Below, in pieces: positions 40,106-51,399 of a stretch of 64,000 nucleotides of DNA (position 1 is the stretch's first letter; the number at the start of each line of letters is the position of its first letter). Origin of the DNA: Sapria himalayana. Its lineage: Eukaryota > Streptophyta > Magnoliopsida > Malpighiales > Rafflesiaceae. The notes beneath the pieces are model-generated. The model did no database searches, was not told the origin of the DNA, and was given only the letters and a program-made list of their open reading frames with translations. The position numbers were made by a program, and so were the translations under genes. Where the stretch lies: positions 38,526 to 102,525 of the forward strand of contig JAREIK010008142.1 in the NCBI GenBank assembly GCA_029783825.1, written 5' to 3'.

Positions 40106-43100
40106 ACAGAAGTGCTCTTAGCACAAGCAGAATTAAATCTAAAAATATTAATGGAAGAGGTTTTTTGGAAACAAAAAGCTAAAATTAAATGGCTTAAAGA
40201 AGGGGATAAAAACACAAAATTTTTTCAAAAAATAGCTAAGTTAAAATATCAGAAACATAGAATGAGAGGTATTAAAGATAATAGGGAAGAATGGCTTGAA
40301 AAAGATTCAGACATTCAAAACTATTTCACAAAATTTTTTGAAAATCAATTAAGTGGAATAAGAGAACTAAAAGGAAATTCTCTTTTAAAAAACATAGAAA
40401 ATAAAATCACCATAGAAGATAATAACATGCTAACTAAGCATCCAGAAGAAGAAGAAATCAAAATAGCAATATATAGTATGAACAAAGATAGTGCAGCAGG
40501 ACCGAATGGATGGAACAACTGCTTTTTCCAAGCCTGTTGGGATATAATAAAGAAGGATATAGAAAAAGCGATTAATTACATTTTTTGTGGGGCTGAATTT
40601 GGAAAAAAATGGGGATGTTTTCACATTATTCTTATATCCAAAATAGAGAATCCGTAGAAAGGGTAGGATTTTAGACCAATAAGCCTATGCAACACTATTT
40701 ACAAAATTGTTTCTAAAATCTTACAAAATAGACTAAATTCAATTTTACCTAAATTATTTCTGAAGAACAAACGAGTTTTATGAAAAATAAATTAATAATG
40801 GAAAATATCTGCTTGGCTAAAGAAATGAGTAGAGAAATATGATCCAAATCTAGAGGGCAAAATGTGATTATAAAATTGGATCTATCCAAGGCTTTTGATA
40901 GAGTAGAATGGAACATTCTCTGTTCTATCATGAGAAAGATGGGCTTCTCTGAAACATGGATAGATTTGATTTATAGATGTATTTCTAATACATGGGCTAG
41001 AATCATCACAGATGGAAAGGTAGGAGAAGAAATAATACCAGTAAGAGGTTTAAGACAGGGTGATCCACTTTCGCCATCATTATTTAATATTTATCTGGAA
41101 CTCTTAATAGTTAACCTTAAAGATAAAATGAGGAAGGGTAGGATAGGCAATTTCATACAGCCGAGGAACACTCCATTAGTGAGTTGTCTTGCATATGCAG
41201 ATGATGTAATTATATTCACTAATGGTAGTAGCAATTCACTACAAAATCTAATTAACATATTGAAATGCATGGAGGAAGAAACAGGTCAAAAACTAAATAA
41301 AAGAAAATGTCAATACATGATTTCACATAAGGCTCCAATTGAATTAGCTCATAAAATCAAAAACATTTTAGGCTTTTCCCATAATAAAAAAGAAATGATA
41401 TATTTGGGCTGCCCGATATATGAAGGTAAACTTAAGATAGTATATTTAGAATTTTTATTAAATAAGTTAAAAAAGAAAATTTCGGGATGGAAAGAGGAAT
41501 ATTTAAGTATGGGGGGCATAATTACTTTAATAAAACATGTTTTAGAAAGTCTTCTAATGCATAATATTATGATAATTCAACCTCCAATTGGTATTATTAA
41601 AAAAATCGAAAAAGAATTAGCTAACTTTTTATGGGGAAAAAAAGAGGGCAAATATAAATTACATTGGAAAAAATGGAGAGACTTATGCTACCCAGTTCAA
41701 GAAGCCGGATTGGGTTTTGTTAATCTTATAGATTTAGCAAAAGCAGGAGCAAGCAAGAGATGGTGGAGGTAGAAAGAAAATAATAGTCAATGGTCAAAAT
41801 TTATGAGGGCAAAATATTGTATTAATGATGATATCAATAAAGTTAAGAATAAAAGAAAGTGTTCACAGATATGGATACAAATGCTTAACCAAAAAGAATT
41901 AGTTGATAGATCTTCCACACTTACTAAAAAAGGATGGAAATGGAATTTAAGCTCGGATGGAGCATTTTCACTAAAAACAGTTAAAAATGAATTAAGAAAA
42001 AAGTTAAAAGAAGATACATTATTCAAATGGACTTGGGATAATGACAATCCACAAAAAATTAAAACTTTTATGTAGAACGTTTTATCTAATATTATCCCAA
42101 TTGACAATAATTTAAGGAAAAAAGGTATTAAGCTCGTCTCTAGATGCGAGTGTTGCTTAAATGAAATTGAAACATTGGATCATCTCCTTTCACACGGGAG
42201 AGTAGTAGTGGAACTATGGAAAAGACTAGGTTTAGAAATGAATTTAAAATATGAACATATAAACTTGAAATGTAGGCTTCAAAAATGGATTAATTTAAAA
42301 GTTTCTAGTCCAGTGCAGAAATGGATTAAAATCAATGTGCCATTATTAGTTATTTGGTGCATTTGGAAGGCTAGAAATAAAAGTAGATTCGAAGGTCATA
42401 AAATGATAATAGAAGATATCTGAAAAGATATTAAAGAAGAAACAAGTAAAATTTCAGAATTGTACCCTATAAAAAGTCAAGGCTCGAAGAGGGACAAAGA
42501 AACCTTAATTTTTTGGAATCTAAAAAAAATCAACCTTAACATTTTAAAGTAATATGTATAAAATGGGAAAAACCACCTCAATGTAGTATAGCTCTAAATA
42601 CAGATGGGAGTTTCGATAGAGATATGAGAAAAGCAGGAGGTGGTGGAGTTATTAGAGATTCGAAAGGATGGCTAATATTAGCCTTCAGTAGAAAGTTGCA
42701 AGCATCCTCGGTAGTTCATGCTGAGATATTAGCTTTAAGAGAGGGTATTAAGTTATGTAGAAAACTAGAAATTAAAAATATAGATATTCAAATAGATTCA
42801 AAAATTGTCGTTAATTTAATCAAAATGCAGACAATGATGTGGAAATATGAAGATTACATAGAGGATATTCTAAATGATATGAATTCTTTAAACTTTTGGA
42901 TAAAGCATATTTTCAGAGAGGCGAATGCATTAGCAGACATCTTAGCTAAAGAGGGAAAAAAGAAAGGTTATCAGGATTATATTAAGATTCAAAAGATTCT
43001 AGAGGGAGAATCATATTAAGATTCAAAAGATTCTCCAGAAGCAATGAAATATAAAATACTCACCGAAAGTTTGTTAAAGCAAGACAAGGGATAAGCAACC

Positions 43101-43345
43101 TTCATAAAGATAGTTATTAACTTTCAGAAGGTTTCTTCTCCTTTTACAAAAAGGTAAAGATAGGAGTCATAGATTAACATAGTCATAGCACAAATAAAAT
43201 TACATTTTATTAGATTGGATAAATGTAATTATTTTTATCTTAAGACTGGGTGTAAAATGGATAAGGGTAGATGATAGTTTGTATTAATGGTATTCCTCCA
43301 CCAAAAGAGAGGGTTATTATTAATAAAATAATATTTTAAAAAAAA
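40106..43345 (+). mobile_element. 5'-truncated LINE of the same family, copy 2
   Basis: It begins in the middle of ORF2, between the endonuclease and RT domains, and runs to the shared 3' end. The protein matches copy 1 throughout (KIKWLKEGD, FDRVEW, YADD, RNase H). The 3' block tattcctccaccaaaagaga (43,291-43,310) matches copy 1, and the element ends with TTAATAAAATAATATTTT plus eight A. Satellite starts at the next base. On the 5' side it abuts the ARIA-like pseudogene, so no target-site duplication can pair with the satellite on its right. ORF1, the endonuclease and the 5' UTR are missing, as is common for truncated LINE insertions. Confidence 0.92.
40112..43019 (+). pseudogene. LINE copy 2 ORF2 remnant: RT and RNase H
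   Basis: It starts in the linker before RT, equivalent to about 12,550 in copy 1. An in-frame TAG ends the first stretch at 40,655, and a one-base deletion near 40,755 shifts frame. The longest clean part (40,864-41,772) carries LDLSKAFDRVEW, RQGDPLSPSLFN and CLAYADDVIIF, with an intact YADD. Stops at 41,770 and 42,073 precede the zinc-binding segment (CECCLNEIETLDHLL, near 42,150). Another shift precedes RNase H (about 42,590-43,019), which retains TDGS, HAEILAL, IDSK and ALADILAKEG. Both substitutions and indels have accumulated, so this copy is more decayed than copy 1. A short 3' UTR follows. Confidence 0.9.
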
Positions 43346-45690
43346 GATAGACAGATAGATAAACTGATAGATAGACAAATAGATATGCAAATAGATAGAT
43401 AGATAGACAGATAAATAGATAGATAGTTAGATAGATAGATAGACAGATATACAAATAGAAATATTGACAGATAGATAGACAAATAGATAGATAGATAAAT
43501 AGACATATAGACATACAGACAAACAGATTAAAGACTAATTGATAGATACACAAACTGATTGATAGACATACACACCAATAAATTGACTGACAAATAGAAA
43601 GATTGAAAGAAAGATATATAGATAGATTGATTGATTGATAAATAGATAGATTGATATATAGATTGAAAGAAAAATATATAGATAGTTAATAGAGAGATTA
43701 TTAAATAGATTATCAGATAGATACATAGATAAATAGATAGATAGATAGATAGACAAATAAATAAATAGATAGATACATGGATAAATAGATGATAGATTGA
43801 TAGATAGATAGACTGACATATAGATAGATAGATAGATAGACAGATATAGATAGACATATAGAAAGACAAAAGGATATACATACAAATAGTTAGCTAGGTA
43901 GATATATTGACAGACAGAAAGATAGATTATTAGACAAATACTTAGATAAATAGATAGAAAGATAGATAAACATAAATGAACAGATAGATAGAGAGATAAA
44001 TTTATATATTGACAGATAGATAGATAGATTAATAGAAATATCGACAAATAGATTGATAGATAGACGTGTTGATAGATAAAAAGATAAATAGATTGACAGA
44101 AAGACAGACAGACAGATAGATAGATAGTTAAACATAGATAGGTAGATAGATATAAAAAAGATTGACTTATATACAGATAGATAGTGAGACCGATATACAG
44201 ATAGATAGAGAGATAGATCGAGATATAGATTAATGATAGATAGAAAGATCAATAGATAGATTGACAGAAAGATAGAAAGATAGATATATATAGATAGACA
44301 GATAATAAATAAACACATAAATAGATAAATAGATAGATAGATAGATAGACAATTAGATAGATAGAAAAATAGGCAGACAAATTGATTAATAGATAGATAG
44401 ACAAATAAATAGATAAATCGATAAAAAGCTATAAAGAATGATAGAAAGATAGTCAGAAAAATAGTCAAATTAATAGCAAGATAGATAAAAATATTGATAG
44501 AAAGATAGATAGACACATAGATTGGATAGATTGATTGAAAAATTGATATAGATATAGATATATAGATTGAAAGATAGATAGAATATAGATAGATATATCG
44601 ATACATTGATAGATATAAATATATATAGATAGATAGATAAATTGATAGATTATTAGACATATAGATAGACAAATAGATAATTGATACATAGATACTTAGA
44701 TAGAAAAATAGATATATAGATACAGAAATAAATAGATAGATAAATATATAAATAGAATAAAAAACAAATAAATAGATCTATAGATATATAGATAAATAGA
44801 TAGGTAAACAAATCGATAGAAAGAATATAGACAGATAGATACACAAAAAGATAGATCGATAGATAAATATATAGATATATAGATAGACGGATAGATTGAT
44901 AGATAGATATAAAGATATATAGATAGACATATAGATAGACAGATAGATAAATAGATAGACATATAGATAGAAAGATTGATTGATATATAGATAGACAGAT
45001 AGACATATAGATAGGTAGATAGATAGATAGATAGACAAACAAATAGATAGATAGATAGATATATAGATAGATAGATAAATAATTGGATAGACATATAGAT
45101 AGACAGATAGAAAGACATATAGATAGATAGATACATAGATATATAGATTGATAGATAGATATATTGATAGAAATATAAACAAATAGAATGAAAGATTGAA
45201 AGATAGATAAAAAATAGATATATAGAGAGTTTGATAGATAGACAGATAGGCAGATAGATAGATATAAAGACTGACAGATAGATAGAAAAACATATAGATA
45301 GTTTCTTAGATAGAAATACAGATAGACTGATAGACAAATAGATTGAAAGAAAGATAGTTAGATATACAAATTGATAGGAAGATTGATAAATTAATTAATA
45401 GACAAATATATAGTGAAATATATTGATAGATTGATAGATGGATAGATAGATATATAGACAAATTGATATTTAGATTGATAAACAGATTGATATACAGACA
45501 GATAGATAGATAGAAACATAGATATATTGATATAAATATAGATAGATAGATAAACTGATAGTTAAATAGATCAATAAATTGATAAATAGATACAAAAATA
45601 GATAGATAGACAGATAGATAGATAGACAAATTGATAGATAGATAGATTGACAGAAATATAGACATAAAGATAGATAAATAAGAATAAGAG
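43346..45690 (+). repeat. Degenerate GATA/GACA satellite array, block 3
   Basis: GATA-type sequence, same strand orientation as blocks 1 and 2. It begins immediately after the poly(A) of LINE copy 2 and ends at the truncated gypsy element, with no spacer at either side. Minus-strand reading frames are repeat artefacts. Confidence 0.93.
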
Positions 45691-45699
45691 TTAGAAATC

Positions 45700-48600
45700 T
45701 CAGGGATTCTACTCATAGCAAACCTTAGAGTCATGGACATGTCAGATTTTGATGTAATTCTTTGCATGGACTGGTTAATAGCATATCTAGTCATTATTGA
45801 TTGTGATCATAGAAGAATTATTATCCACACACCAGATGATATATATGTTGTATTTCAAGACCATATGCTTGATGCATTACACCAGCCTATATATGATTCT
45901 AAATGGTACGAACAACTTTCGGGTTGGCTGACATGTCTCACCCTAGAATAAGCAGGGATATTGAATATGGATCTTTCTCGGATAGTTTGTGAATATGAGG
46001 ATATTTTTCTTAATGAATTACTAAATTTACCCCATCACAGGATTACCGACACACTAGGATTACCTCCACATAAGATGACACCAATTGTATTACAAGAATT
46101 AAAGTTCCAGATACAATATTTGTTTGACAAGGGTTTCATTAAACTCAGCACTTAACCTTGTGGTGCTCTGCTTTTATTTGTAAAGAAGAATGATAAAACC
46201 ATTCGACTGTGCATTGATTATCGATAGTTGATTCGGGTTATGATAAATAATCGATATTCATTACTAAGGATTGATAATTTATTTGATCAGTTAAAAGGGG
46301 CACATGTTTTTTCCAAAATAGATCTTCGTACTGGATATGACTAGTTGTGAGTTAGAGAGACTGACATCCCTATGATAGTATTTAGAACATGGTATGGGCA
46401 TAATTAGTTTACATAAATGCCTTTCAGATTAACAAATGTGGCAACGACATTCATGGATCTTATGCATATAATATTTTAGCCATATTTAGATTATTTTGTT
46501 GTTGTTTTTGTAGATGACATTTTTATCTATTCTTAGTCCGAAGGAGAGCATGAGGATCATTTACATATTATTTTCCAAACTTTGAGAGAATATAAGTTGT
46601 ATGCTATCTTTGGAAAATGTGACTTTTGGTTGACATAAATAAAATTTTTGGGACATATAGTATCAGCACTATTATCTTAGTGGACTCTTAAAAAGGCAAG
46701 GCAGTCATGAGTTGGGAGAGGACAAAGTCAATTTTTGAAATACATAGTTTTTTGAGATTGGCTGGGTATTACAGAAGATTTATTGGGAATTTTTCCTTGT
46801 TAGCTGCTCATATTACTAGATTGTTCAGGAAGGAAGTTAAGTATGAGTGTATTATTCATGTGAAATGGCATTTCATGAATAGAAAAGGAGACTTACTTCA
46901 GCTCCTATTTTGATAGTTCCGGATAGGAGACATAAATATACAGTGTATTGTGATGCCTCGAAAGATGGATTAGTCTGTATTCTTATACAATCTGGGAGAG
47001 TTGTAGCTTATGGTTCAAGGCAGTTAAAGAATCATGAGAGGAATTACCCAACACATGATATAATATTGGTGGCTATAGTCCTTGCTTTAAAAATATAGTG
47101 CCACTATTTGTATGGTGAGTAATTTGATGTATATTCACACCATAAAAGTCTAAAATATATCTTTACATAACGAGACCTTAACATGAGAGATCATCGATGG
47201 ATGGAGTATCTAGAAGATTATGATTTTACTTTGCATTATCATCTAGGTAAGATAAATGTGGTGACTGATACACTTAGTTGGAAATCATAAGGTGCACTAG
47301 CTAGTATTATTTTGTGGGAATGAGATGTGCTTGACACTGTGGGATGATTCAGATTTCAATATAGCAGTTAAAGTTAGGGTGTTATCAGAATATTAGTAAC
47401 TATACCTTCACTATTAAATAAGGTGATTTAGATGCAGAATCAAGATGTAGAAATATTATTTATAAAGAACTGAGTAGAAACTGATACATGTGATGAATGT
47501 TGGGTTATTCATATGGATGTTAGTCTTCGGTTTAGGGGACGGAATGTTGTTTCCTAGATAGTAGAATTGAGAGAGGAGATTCTTAAAGAATTTCACTGTT
47601 CTCATTTTACAGAACATCCAGATGACACAAAGATGTATAATGATCTTCATCGCTAGTATTACTGGAATAGGATGAAGAGACACATTGAAGATTTTGTTCG
47701 ATAATGCCTCATGTGTTAGCAGATAAAGGCTGAGCATTTGAGGGCAGTAGTATTACTCCAGCCTTTGGATGTAGTAGAGTGGAAATGAAAGCATATCACA
47801 TTGGATTTTGTGACTCACTTGCCACGGGCATCACGAAAACATGATGTTATGTGGGTGATTGTTGACCGGCTTACAAAGTCTGCACATTTTCTGGCAATGT
47901 GAATGATCTTCACATGTGAGGAATTGTGCAGGTTATACATACGAGAAATTGTCCAATTACATGGAGTGCTAGTATCTATTGTATCGTATAGAGATCCCAG
48001 ATTTATGGCTCATTTTTGGAAGAATTTCCAGAAAGCAATTGAAACACAGATGATAATGAGCATTGCTTTTCATCCACAAACCAACGGTCCGTTAGAAAGA
48101 ACCATACAAGTTTTTGAAAATATGCTACGAGCATGTTGTCAAGATTTCAAGGGTAGCTGGGAAGAATATATCTCTTTGGTCGAGTTTTCCTATAATAATA
48201 GTTATTAGGAAAGTATCCAAATGACACCATATGAAGCATTGTATGGAAGGCTATGTCGATCTCCAGTTTGTTGGGCTGAGGTGGAAGACTGATCCATCAT
48301 GGGTCTAGACGTGATTAGAGATACCTCAGAGAAAGTAGATTTGATATAACAATATGTTCTTATGGCTCAAAGTTGATAAAAAAGTTATGTTGATAGACAA
48401 AGACAACCTCTAGAATTTAAGGTGGGAGATTATATTTTCTTGAAAGTGATGCCAAAAAGGAGAGTAATCAGATTTGGAAAGCATGGAAAGTTATCGTCAA
48501 GATATATTGGACCTTTCGAAATACTCGAGAAGGTGGGTTTGGTTGCTTATCTATTTGTATTACCGCCACATTTATCTGGTGTCCACGAGATATTTTACAT

Positions 48601-48877
48601 CTTTATGCTTAGGAAATATATGTCAAGTCCAGCTAATGTAAGGGATTGGGGGGAACTTATTATTGATATAGATGAAATGATTAAAAAAATGCAGGTGCGT
48701 ATCATTGATAGTCGAGACCAAGTTTTGCAATGCAAGATGGGGAGACTAGTAAAAGTAATTTGATAGCATTAAGGAATATAAGAAGCAACATGGGAACGTG
48801 AAGATATGATGCATGTCCCTTATCATTTTTTATTTGAAAATGAAGGTATGTGTTTTAGTAATTTAATAATTATTTAA
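45700..48877 (+). pseudogene. Gypsy pol remnant: protease end, RT, RNase H, integrase, chromodomain
   Basis: Protease C-terminus: DFDVILCMDWL (usual GMDWL) near 45,750. RT, about 46,100-46,680: [35 protein letters not shown] and the catalytic motif FVDDIFIYS near 46,507. RNase H, about 46,910-47,290: [27 protein letters not shown]. Integrase: an HHCC-type region near 47,595-47,720, core Asp in LDFVTHLP, Asp in SYRDPRF and Glu in NGPLERT. The chromodomain-like end near 48,710-48,840 reads ATWEREDMM. The coding strand is interrupted by more than a dozen stops, mostly TAG, TGA and TAA where the family has Trp, Gln or Arg. The polyprotein would have copied and inserted the element. Confidence 0.87.
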
Positions 48878-48936
48878 CTTCAGAATAAGTTTATAATTGC
48901 AAAGTTGTATCTGTGAGAATTTCGGGATGAAATTCA

Positions 48937-48951
48937 TTAAGGAGGAGAGAA
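48937..48951 (+). other. Polypurine tract of gypsy element
   Basis: ttaaggaggagagaa directly precedes TGTGAAATCTC, the expected start of the 3' LTR. It is preceded by TTTCGGGATGAAATTC, a common lead-in in this retrotransposon group. This tract would prime plus-strand DNA synthesis. Confidence 0.75.
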
Positions 48952-49512
48952 TGTGAAATCTCAAAAAAAATGAAGAAATAAATAACATGATTTATTTCTG
49001 GAAAAAGGGTAAAATAGTAATTTTGTTATAAAAAAAATTAACTAAAAATTTTAGAACCCTATTGATAAAATGAATTTTGTTATTGAATTCGTCTTGGAAA
49101 ATATAGTTACGTTGACAAATTTTTTCAAATTCTGAGGAAGTTTGAATTTTGTTATTTTTTAAATTTATTTAAATAATTATTAGAATAAATAAATAAATAT
49201 AAAAAACGAAAATGGAAAATACTATGCCACGACGTCATCAGGTGGCTGCGCATGCATGGTCCATGTGTTTAAAAAAAAATAAACAAATAAAAAAAAATTT
49301 AAAAATTTTAAAAATTTTAAAAAATAAAAAAAATTAAATAAATTTAAAAAATAAAAAAATTTTAAAAATTTTAAAAATTTAAAAATTTTAAAAATTTTAA
49401 AAAATTTAAAAAATAAAAAAAAATTAAAAAAATTTAAAAATTAAAAAAATTAAAAAAATTAAAAAAATTAAAAAAATTAAAAAAATTAAAAAAATAAAAA
49501 AAATAAAAAAAA

Positions 49513-49544
<32 letters not shown>

Positions 49545-50421
49545 AATAAAAAAAATAAAAATAATTATTATAATAAAAAATTTAAAAAAATGACGTGAAT
49601 TTAGAAAATGATTGATGCCTGACAAAGAATGGAAAAAATAAAATTCTAGAGGGAGAGAATCATTGTGTTGATGAATATATATATATATATAAACTTGAAT
49701 TTATTTTGATCGTAATGGATTATTCTAGAGTCGGAATAGAATAGTACAAGAACAAAAGTTGCTCTACGTGATGAGATCTTTAATTTGACATCAAATTTAT
49801 AAAATTTCCATGAAATTTTCTGAAAGGTAGTGGTTTTCTCTTATCAGAATTCCTTTCTATTTAAAAGCCATAAATGATCATATTTTATATTTCAATTCGA
49901 ATGGTTAGAAATGTCATTGGAAATGTTTAATCGATAAAAAGTTTATGGGCTTTGTTTAGTAAAATTTCGTGCATGTTAATTGGGTTTGGATTGTTACAAT
50001 TGTGTCTTAAACATCGTTTAATCGTAAATGACATACTTGCATTTCATATGCACGGGGACATTTCATATACATGGGTGGGTGCATGATATATATATACATA
50101 TAAAGGTGTATGAAATGTATTTGGAAAACTCGAATCAAGATAACGTCCAGATTGAGTTGCGAGGTATTTTTTCTTGAGCATGACTAATAAATTTGTGAAC
50201 TCGAATTGGGACAACCTCTAGGCTGAGTTACACGGTGGTTTTTGAAAAATATCCAAGGAAAAAAGATATTTTGTCGGAGAAATGTCTAATATATTTTTCA
50301 AATGAGGTTAATAATTCTCAGAGTAAATCCAAGAAATTCATATTTTATTTGAAGAAATGTCCAATATATTTTTCGGAGGAGTTTCAAATTTTTCTAAATA
50401 ATTCCAAAAAAATAAATATTT
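48952..50421 (+). repeat. 3' LTR of gypsy element (truncated right end)
   Basis: Begins TGTGAAATCTC after the polypurine tract. It has no 5' partner in the window, so its true right end is unknown. It contains the A/T-rich run at 49,269-49,590 and two short internal duplications: GAACTCGAAT...TTGAGTT-type near 50,127 and 50,197, and GAAATGTC(T/C)AATATATTTTTC near 50,278 and 50,353. A CACTA-like terminus starts at 50,422, where LTR-like sequence stops. Confidence 0.6.
49269..49590. repeat. (A4-8 T2-5)n low-complexity run
   Basis: About 320 bases made almost only of A-runs broken by TT or T, for example AAAAAATT units from 49,436. The minus-strand Phe/Asn reading frame is an artefact. It lies inside the LTR. 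Confidence 0.9.
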
Positions 50422-51200
50422 CATTACTAAAATTCACCGAATTACCGACCAATTATTTGGTCGCTAATTCAGTATTTTGTGGTCGGTAAACCAAATAGCA
50501 ACCAATTACCGACCAAAATATTTGATCACAATTTTGTTTGTCATTAATTTTTTTACCTACAAAAAAATCATTCTGTCGGTAAATTATTGACATTTACCGA
50601 CCCTCTACCAACAAATAATTACCGACTATTCTGAAAATTTTCAGACAAAAATATTTAGGTCGGTACATTACTCTCCAAATGGTCGGTAATTAACGACCAT
50701 TTACAAACCATTCACCGACAATTAATTACCAACTCAATTCTAACTATTTTCTGACCAAAAGCAGTTGGTCGGTAAATGGTCTCCAAATGGTTAGTAATTA
50801 TCGACCAACTAAAGACCATTTACCAACAAATAATATTCGACTATATTCCGGCTATTTTCTGACCAAAAGCATTAGGTGGGTAAATTATTTCCAAATGGTT
50901 AGTAATTACCGACAATTTACAGACAATTTAACAACAAATAATTTCCGACTATATTTCAACCATTTTCACACCAAAAGTATTAGGTCAGTAAATGGTCACA
51001 AAATGAGCGATAATAACCAAAAAAAATTGCAAGCAAAAACCGATCAAAATATTTTATAATCATTGGTCGGTAATTGATCTCCAAAAGTATTACCGACCAT
51101 TTGGTGACATTTTACCGACCATTGATATTAAAAAATTTTGGTCAGTTTTTGGTCGCAATTGCATCGGTAATTACCGACTAATTTTTTTAAAATTTTGATG
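50422..51200. repeat. CACTA terminus with ~108-bp subterminal tandem repeats
   Basis: After CATTACTAAAATTCACCG the sequence is packed with TTACCGACCA / TGGTCGGTAA words in both orientations, typical of transposase-binding subterminal repeats in CACTA elements. A longer period is visible: ACCAAAAG-type starts at about 50,644, 50,753, 50,861 and 50,969 (109, 108 and 108 bases apart), giving at least four tandem units. Confidence 0.8.
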
Positions 51201-51399
51201 CATTTGCTACAGAAACATATATAGATAGCACAAAAAAATCGAATTAACATCTAGTTTTGATGCAGTTGCTACATAAACATATACAGATAATACAACAAAA
51301 AAAAATCCAATTAACTCTAGCTAACAACTATATATACTGCATATATATATATAATTCATCAAGAGAAAATAAAAAAATGAAATTCAAAATCAAGGTTTA

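Larger units (their letters stand above)
45691..50421 (+). mobile_element. 5'-truncated Ty3/gypsy (chromovirus-like) retrotransposon
   Basis: It contains the end of protease, then RT, RNase H, integrase and a chromodomain-like tail, followed by a polypurine tract and the start of a 3' LTR. The 5' LTR, primer-binding site, gag and the protease active site are absent; the left edge is the GATA array. The right part of the LTR is apparently cut by the CACTA terminus at 50,422. Domain order and residues resemble the Del/Tekay group of plant chromoviruses, a placement by motif recall only. Many in-frame stops show it is long dead. Confidence 0.88.

Noticed and set aside
49434..49625. Phe/Asn-rich minus-strand frame
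   Set aside because: Translation of the A-run/TT low-complexity tract inside the LTR.
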